This document shows positions 60,463-64,000 of a DNA stretch of 64,000 bases, piece after piece (position 1 is the first letter of the stretch; each line of letters opens with the position of its first letter). Made by a program: the position numbers and the translations under genes. Under the pieces are notes generated by a model. It saw only the letters and a program-made list of their open reading frames with translations, was not told where the DNA came from and did no database searches. The stretch covers positions 197,370,315 to 197,434,314 of the forward strand of contig OY294068.1 of the NCBI GenBank assembly GCA_958510875.1. Reading direction: 5' to 3'. The DNA is from Endomychus coccineus (lineage: Eukaryota > Arthropoda > Insecta > Coleoptera > Endomychidae).

Positions 60463-60750
60463 AAAGTAGTGTGTAATTTAACAATCTTAAGTGATACTTT
60501 TATCAAATCGGTGGGTGCGCTAATAGAATAATTAAAGTCTTGTGGAGATACAATTATCCACATTAAAGTCAAAAACAAGAACTTGTGGGTTTTGAGGACT
60601 CCCTAATAGCTTTCAAATTACGAATTAAAACTAGGAATAAATAAACCTACAATTTGTTGTTACTTCTCTGAAGTTGATTGAGACAATTAAATGATGGCAA
60701 ATAAATATTTTTGCAAATAATTGAAAACATATTTATTATATGGGCAATGC

Positions 60751-61013
60751 TAAATTAAAGGATACGACCAGGGGGGGGGGGACTTGCCAGGGCAATTTTT
60801 TTCCGTTTCTACATCATATTTGATCTCGTTTACCGGCATATAGAGATTAAAATACCCTTTAAGAGGTTTTTTAATTTTTGGATTGTTTTTCAACTAAAAT
60901 GTCAAAAAACTGTTGGTAAACGAGTTCAAATACGATGTTGAAACGGAAAAAAATTGTCTCGGCAAGTACCGCAGAACCCCCCCCCCCCCCTCTTGGCCGT
61001 CTCCTATAATTTA
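60751..61013. mobile_element. inverted-repeat element with G and C homopolymer runs
   Basis: Left end TAAATTAAAGGATACGACCA followed by an 11 nt G run; right end is a 14 nt C run followed by TCTTGGCCGTCTCCTATAATTTA. The inner arms also pair (CCGTTTCTACATCATATTTGA / CAAATACGATGTTGAAACGG, CTCGTTTACC / GGTAAACGAG). Non-coding. Confidence 0.82.
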
Positions 61014-61785
61014 GAATTTTCCATATCTACTTCATCTATTACAAGTAATAACTTACCTTCTGGCTGGAGTCTCCTTATTCAAATTTATAGATACATTTTT
61101 TTTTCGGTTTTATAGAAGACGAATTCAATAAGAAATAAAGATCAATTATACTAAAAACAATATTTATTTTATATAACTTTTTCTTAAAAGCACACATTTT
61201 ATATGTAAAATATATTACGTAAACTCTAAAAATCATTACAAGTAATAATATGACTCCTCCCTTATCTTTGCCAAGCAAAGCTCTTAAATAAAATTATTGC
61301 AACATAAATTTAAATACAAGAACGAACACAGCAGTTAAGTTTGTCAACATTACTGATATAGTTTGAAGGTACATTAAAATTATTATATGTATAGGACAAA
61401 ATTGTACAATACTTTTTATAAATAAAACACTGGCTTTCACTGAGTGTTCCTTTCTTGTGCTCCAGTCAACTGTTTGTAAATCACATTGTTTATATATTAT
61501 ATTTATTACAGACTATACATTAAAATATTACTACAATGTGCAAACTACAAGAAAAAAATATATTATATTATGCTAATATAAAAAAAGGGGCGAAGACCGA
61601 ATAACTCAGTCTATTCAGGTAAAGCTTAGGGAAATGTATTATCGATAGAGTAGCACATTTTAGCTGAAAATGAAAGACAACAGTTAGATATTAATTAATA
61701 TTAAATTTTTAAAATAGAAAATTGCCTATTTTACTAATTTGTAATTATTTAAATTGCTTTATTTTCTAAATATCGATCGAAATAC
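61014..61785 (-). other. probable 3' UTR of beta-spectrin
   Basis: AT-rich, no gene. A minus-strand AATAAA lies at 61763-61758, 23 nt after the spectrin stop, and further AT-rich signals follow, so the transcript end is uncertain. Confidence 0.5.
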
Positions 61786-62301
61786 TCACGTTTTCTTGAG
61801 AGTAAAAAAGCTGCGGCGTTTCGAATCTTCTCTCTGAGCTGAAGCAGGTAATGTTTGAGAACGGGAAGGTCCCGACGACTCACTGTCCACGTGAGCTGTG
61901 ATGTGAGAAATCCAATTATTCATTTCAGAGTCATTAGAAGCGTGCAAAAGGAATTCGGCTCCACTTTCCAATCTGCGATAAATGATTAATCGGTTACAAG
62001 AACGCTTACGCGTAAATATTTAGCACTTACTTCAATCTAAACACGTGTTTCTTCTTCTTGTAATCGTTGGCCACGCTGACCGCCGCTTTCTGTAGTAAAA
62101 GAGGACTTTCCGCTTTGAACGTCTGATCTGGAGAGGTGTGAGCAGATTTCATATCTTTGTAGAAGGACAATTTGGTGCCTTGTAGTACCACGTAAACTTT
62201 ATCCCACGATCTGTTCGAGGCTTTAGTCGTTGTGTTTTCCCATTCGTGTTTTCGTACTAATGAACCCTCGAAATTGCCATCGTCGCCTGGACTACTGCGC
62301 T
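61786..62301 (-). CDS. beta-Spec: beta-spectrin, C-terminal PH domain exons (partial)
   Basis: Two exons, 62301-62031 and 61972-61786. They encode the C-terminal PH domain (VRKHEWENTTTKASNRSWDK ... VANDYKKKKHVFRLK, then GAEFLLHASNDSEMNNWIS) and a short tail ending KRRSFFTLKKT and TGA. Beta-spectrin crosslinks actin beneath the plasma membrane; its PH domain binds phosphoinositides. The remaining spectrin repeats and calponin-homology domains lie beyond 64000. The stop overlaps a perfect donor (AC|GTGAGT), so an alternative extra 3' exon is possible outside the visible evidence. The exon at 62301 starts after TTAG with two bases completing a codon. Confidence 0.92.
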
Positions 62302-63544
62302 CTAAGGTAGAAAGTTAGTTAGTGATTTAGCCTACGATGCAGTAGTTGTAAAGCTGCTGCATACATAACATGGATTCAAAAATACAGTACAATTATATTT
62401 AGCAGCTATCAAATATCTTATATTGTAACACAAGAATCTTAACGGACTAGTGAAAATGGAGAATTTTGGAGTGATCCTACGATAATCTATATTCAGATTG
62501 ACTCAAGTTATCTGGAATCCGATAGAGGTCAGGTTCTATCGAATCCTGACACCTGACAGTTGACATATGTCAAAGTCATTTGAATCGTCTACTCTACCAT
62601 GGTTATAGTTCTATGCACTCAAGGATTGTAATATAACGCTGCAAAATATGTATAATACCACTTCATGAAAGTACTCTTCGCATATAAATTCCGAAGGGTA
62701 TATTGCATTTACTCAAGCTTATTCTAAAATAGTTTCAAGTAAGCCCTAGAGCAAAAATAATCCGTGTCTGTCTGGATGAACATGGATACACCCTTTTCTG
62801 AAGGGGTGAAAATGAAAAAAAATCATTACTTCCAAAGTATACATTGATTGAATCGTTTCAAAACTTTTACAGTAAACTCAAGATAATTTAAAACTGCTTT
62901 CATCGAAATTTCAACAAAAAGAATTATCGAAATAAAGTTAAATTTACGCCGCACTTCAACAGTTTATATATAACGGCGTTGTCTACGTGCTCACTGGATT
63001 GACTCGAGTTCGATTCCCGGAAGTGGATTATTTATTTTTGCACATTTTCTTAAAAACATTATTAATTTGAATATTATTTAGTTGTGTAACGATAATGAAA
63101 TACATAATTTATTTCATTATCTTTACACAAATGCGAAGAGTATCTTATGGAATATGAAACAATTATATACAAATCAGACACCAAATCATATGATTTACTA
63201 AGAGTAACTTTGCCTATTCAAGAAGCAGCAACACATTTCTAGTTTCTTAGTGCGATAGAGGCCAATATGTTTTCAAATTTACTGAAATTCTTATGACAAA
63301 GGTCAATTTCTGCTGATTAATAGAAATACAGAAATTAGCTTAGTCAAGCATTCTTGAAGAAGCGTCGTTGTACCTAGTCGTGTTTAATTCAGTAAATTAG
63401 AGGAAATTAAGTTTCTCATAATTTTGAAAATAATAATGAATATTCTCAGGATAACTTTTAATGAAGTGCCTTGAACACGAAGTCTTATAAAGACAGTTCA
63501 TCTCAGGAAGTTTACATCAAGTTTCGAATTTATCATTATATGTA
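62302..63544 (-). other. beta-spectrin intron with a tRNA-like stretch
   Basis: No exon found. At 62973-63026 GGCGTTGTCTACGTGCTCACT and GTTCGATTCCCGG resemble the A and B boxes of a tRNA-derived SINE. The rest is AT-rich with nothing recognised. Confidence 0.45.
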
Positions 63545-63824
63545 GTCCAGGCATTTAAGTTTTGTCCGAATTTCGGCAAGTTCTAATTTTGGCCTATTTT
63601 GACGCGCTGAACACGATAGTGTAGTTTACATTTGGATTCATTCTGTGCTCGAAAAACTATGGCCATTTTTGGACCCAAATGACCATAGTTTTTCGAGCAC
63701 AGGGTTAATCCGAATTTAAACTACATCTTCGTCTTCAGCGCGTCAAAAGACAAGAATAGACCAAAAGCAGAACCTGCTGGAATTCGGACAAAAATCGTCG
63801 ATTTTCATCCTTAAATGCCTGGAC
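63545..63824. mobile_element. 280 bp palindromic MITE
   Basis: Starts GTCCAGGCATTTAAG and ends CTTAAATGCCTGGAC, flanked by TA on both sides (63543-63544, 63825-63826). Inner arms also pair (GTGCTCGAAAAACTATGG / CCATAGTTTTTCGAGCAC). It resembles a Tc1/mariner-derived MITE. Confidence 0.9.
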
Positions 63825-64000
63825 TATTAAACAAAATGAAAGTTTTTACTCGTATCAACTTTGCTTTATGCCAAACGAAGATACGAATTATACAATTGGC
63901 TACGAATGAAAGTAATATTAAACTTGGTTGAACAATATACTGCTTTCATTTTAAATTATAAGATAAGAAATAAGTAAATTTCGCACTACATCTATTTACA

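Overview
The window looks like insect nuclear DNA, most likely from a beetle (Coleoptera). It is AT-rich, its genes are split by GT-AG introns (some only about 48-51 nt), and it is full of satellites, foldback elements and degraded transposons. The beetle call rests mainly on a divergent Staufen-type gene resembling the coleopteran StaufenC lineage; it is inference. Splice sites were placed by hand from GT/AG signals, reading-frame phase and the known layout of each family.

Genes, left to right: (1) a DHX57-type RNA helicase on the minus strand (5804-24938, 12 exons, 1243 aa), whose 11.2 kb fifth intron is a transposon trap; (2) VPS39/Vam6 of the HOPS tether on the plus strand (25518-31174, 8 exons, 836 aa), divergent from DHX57 across a 579 bp shared promoter region; (3) a Staufen-like double-stranded-RNA-binding protein (33129-35350, plus, 9 exons); (4) a secreted purple acid phosphatase of the ACP7 type (35916-40543, plus), with a duplicated alternative last exon at 43144-43473; (5) a zinc-finger terminal uridylyltransferase/non-canonical poly(A) polymerase (46111-59777, minus, 8 exons, 988 aa); (6) the C-terminal PH-domain exons of beta-spectrin (61786-62301, minus), which continues past the right edge. 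The genes look functionally unrelated, apart from a loose RNA theme (helicase, dsRNA-binding protein, uridylyltransferase).

The left edge (1-4960) is a 150 bp satellite with an 11-monomer higher-order repeat. It ends in two inverted, diverged monomers just past the DHX57 3' end. DHX57 intron 5 holds, in order, a 1.4 kb foldback element, the LTR and lysine-tRNA primer-binding site of an LTR retrotransposon, two near-identical Penelope-like retroelements head-to-head (2843 bp arms, 164 bp spacer, (TA)n outside), and a degraded hAT transposon. VPS39 introns carry LINE reverse-transcriptase pieces, one split by a 955 bp inverted-repeat transposon. The uridylyltransferase introns hold a second foldback with a 2249 bp mariner-type element nested inside it, a hAT carrying a solo LTR, decayed Penelope and LINE pieces, and a hammerhead-ribozyme motif. 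The ACP7 intron carries a tandem array related to the left-edge satellite.

The most interesting points are the perfect-length Penelope palindrome inside a gene intron, the foldback families (one caught with an insertion whose removal restores the palindrome), the hammerhead motifs tied to Penelope-like DNA, the duplicated phosphatase exon, and the Staufen-like gene with a signal-peptide-like N terminus.
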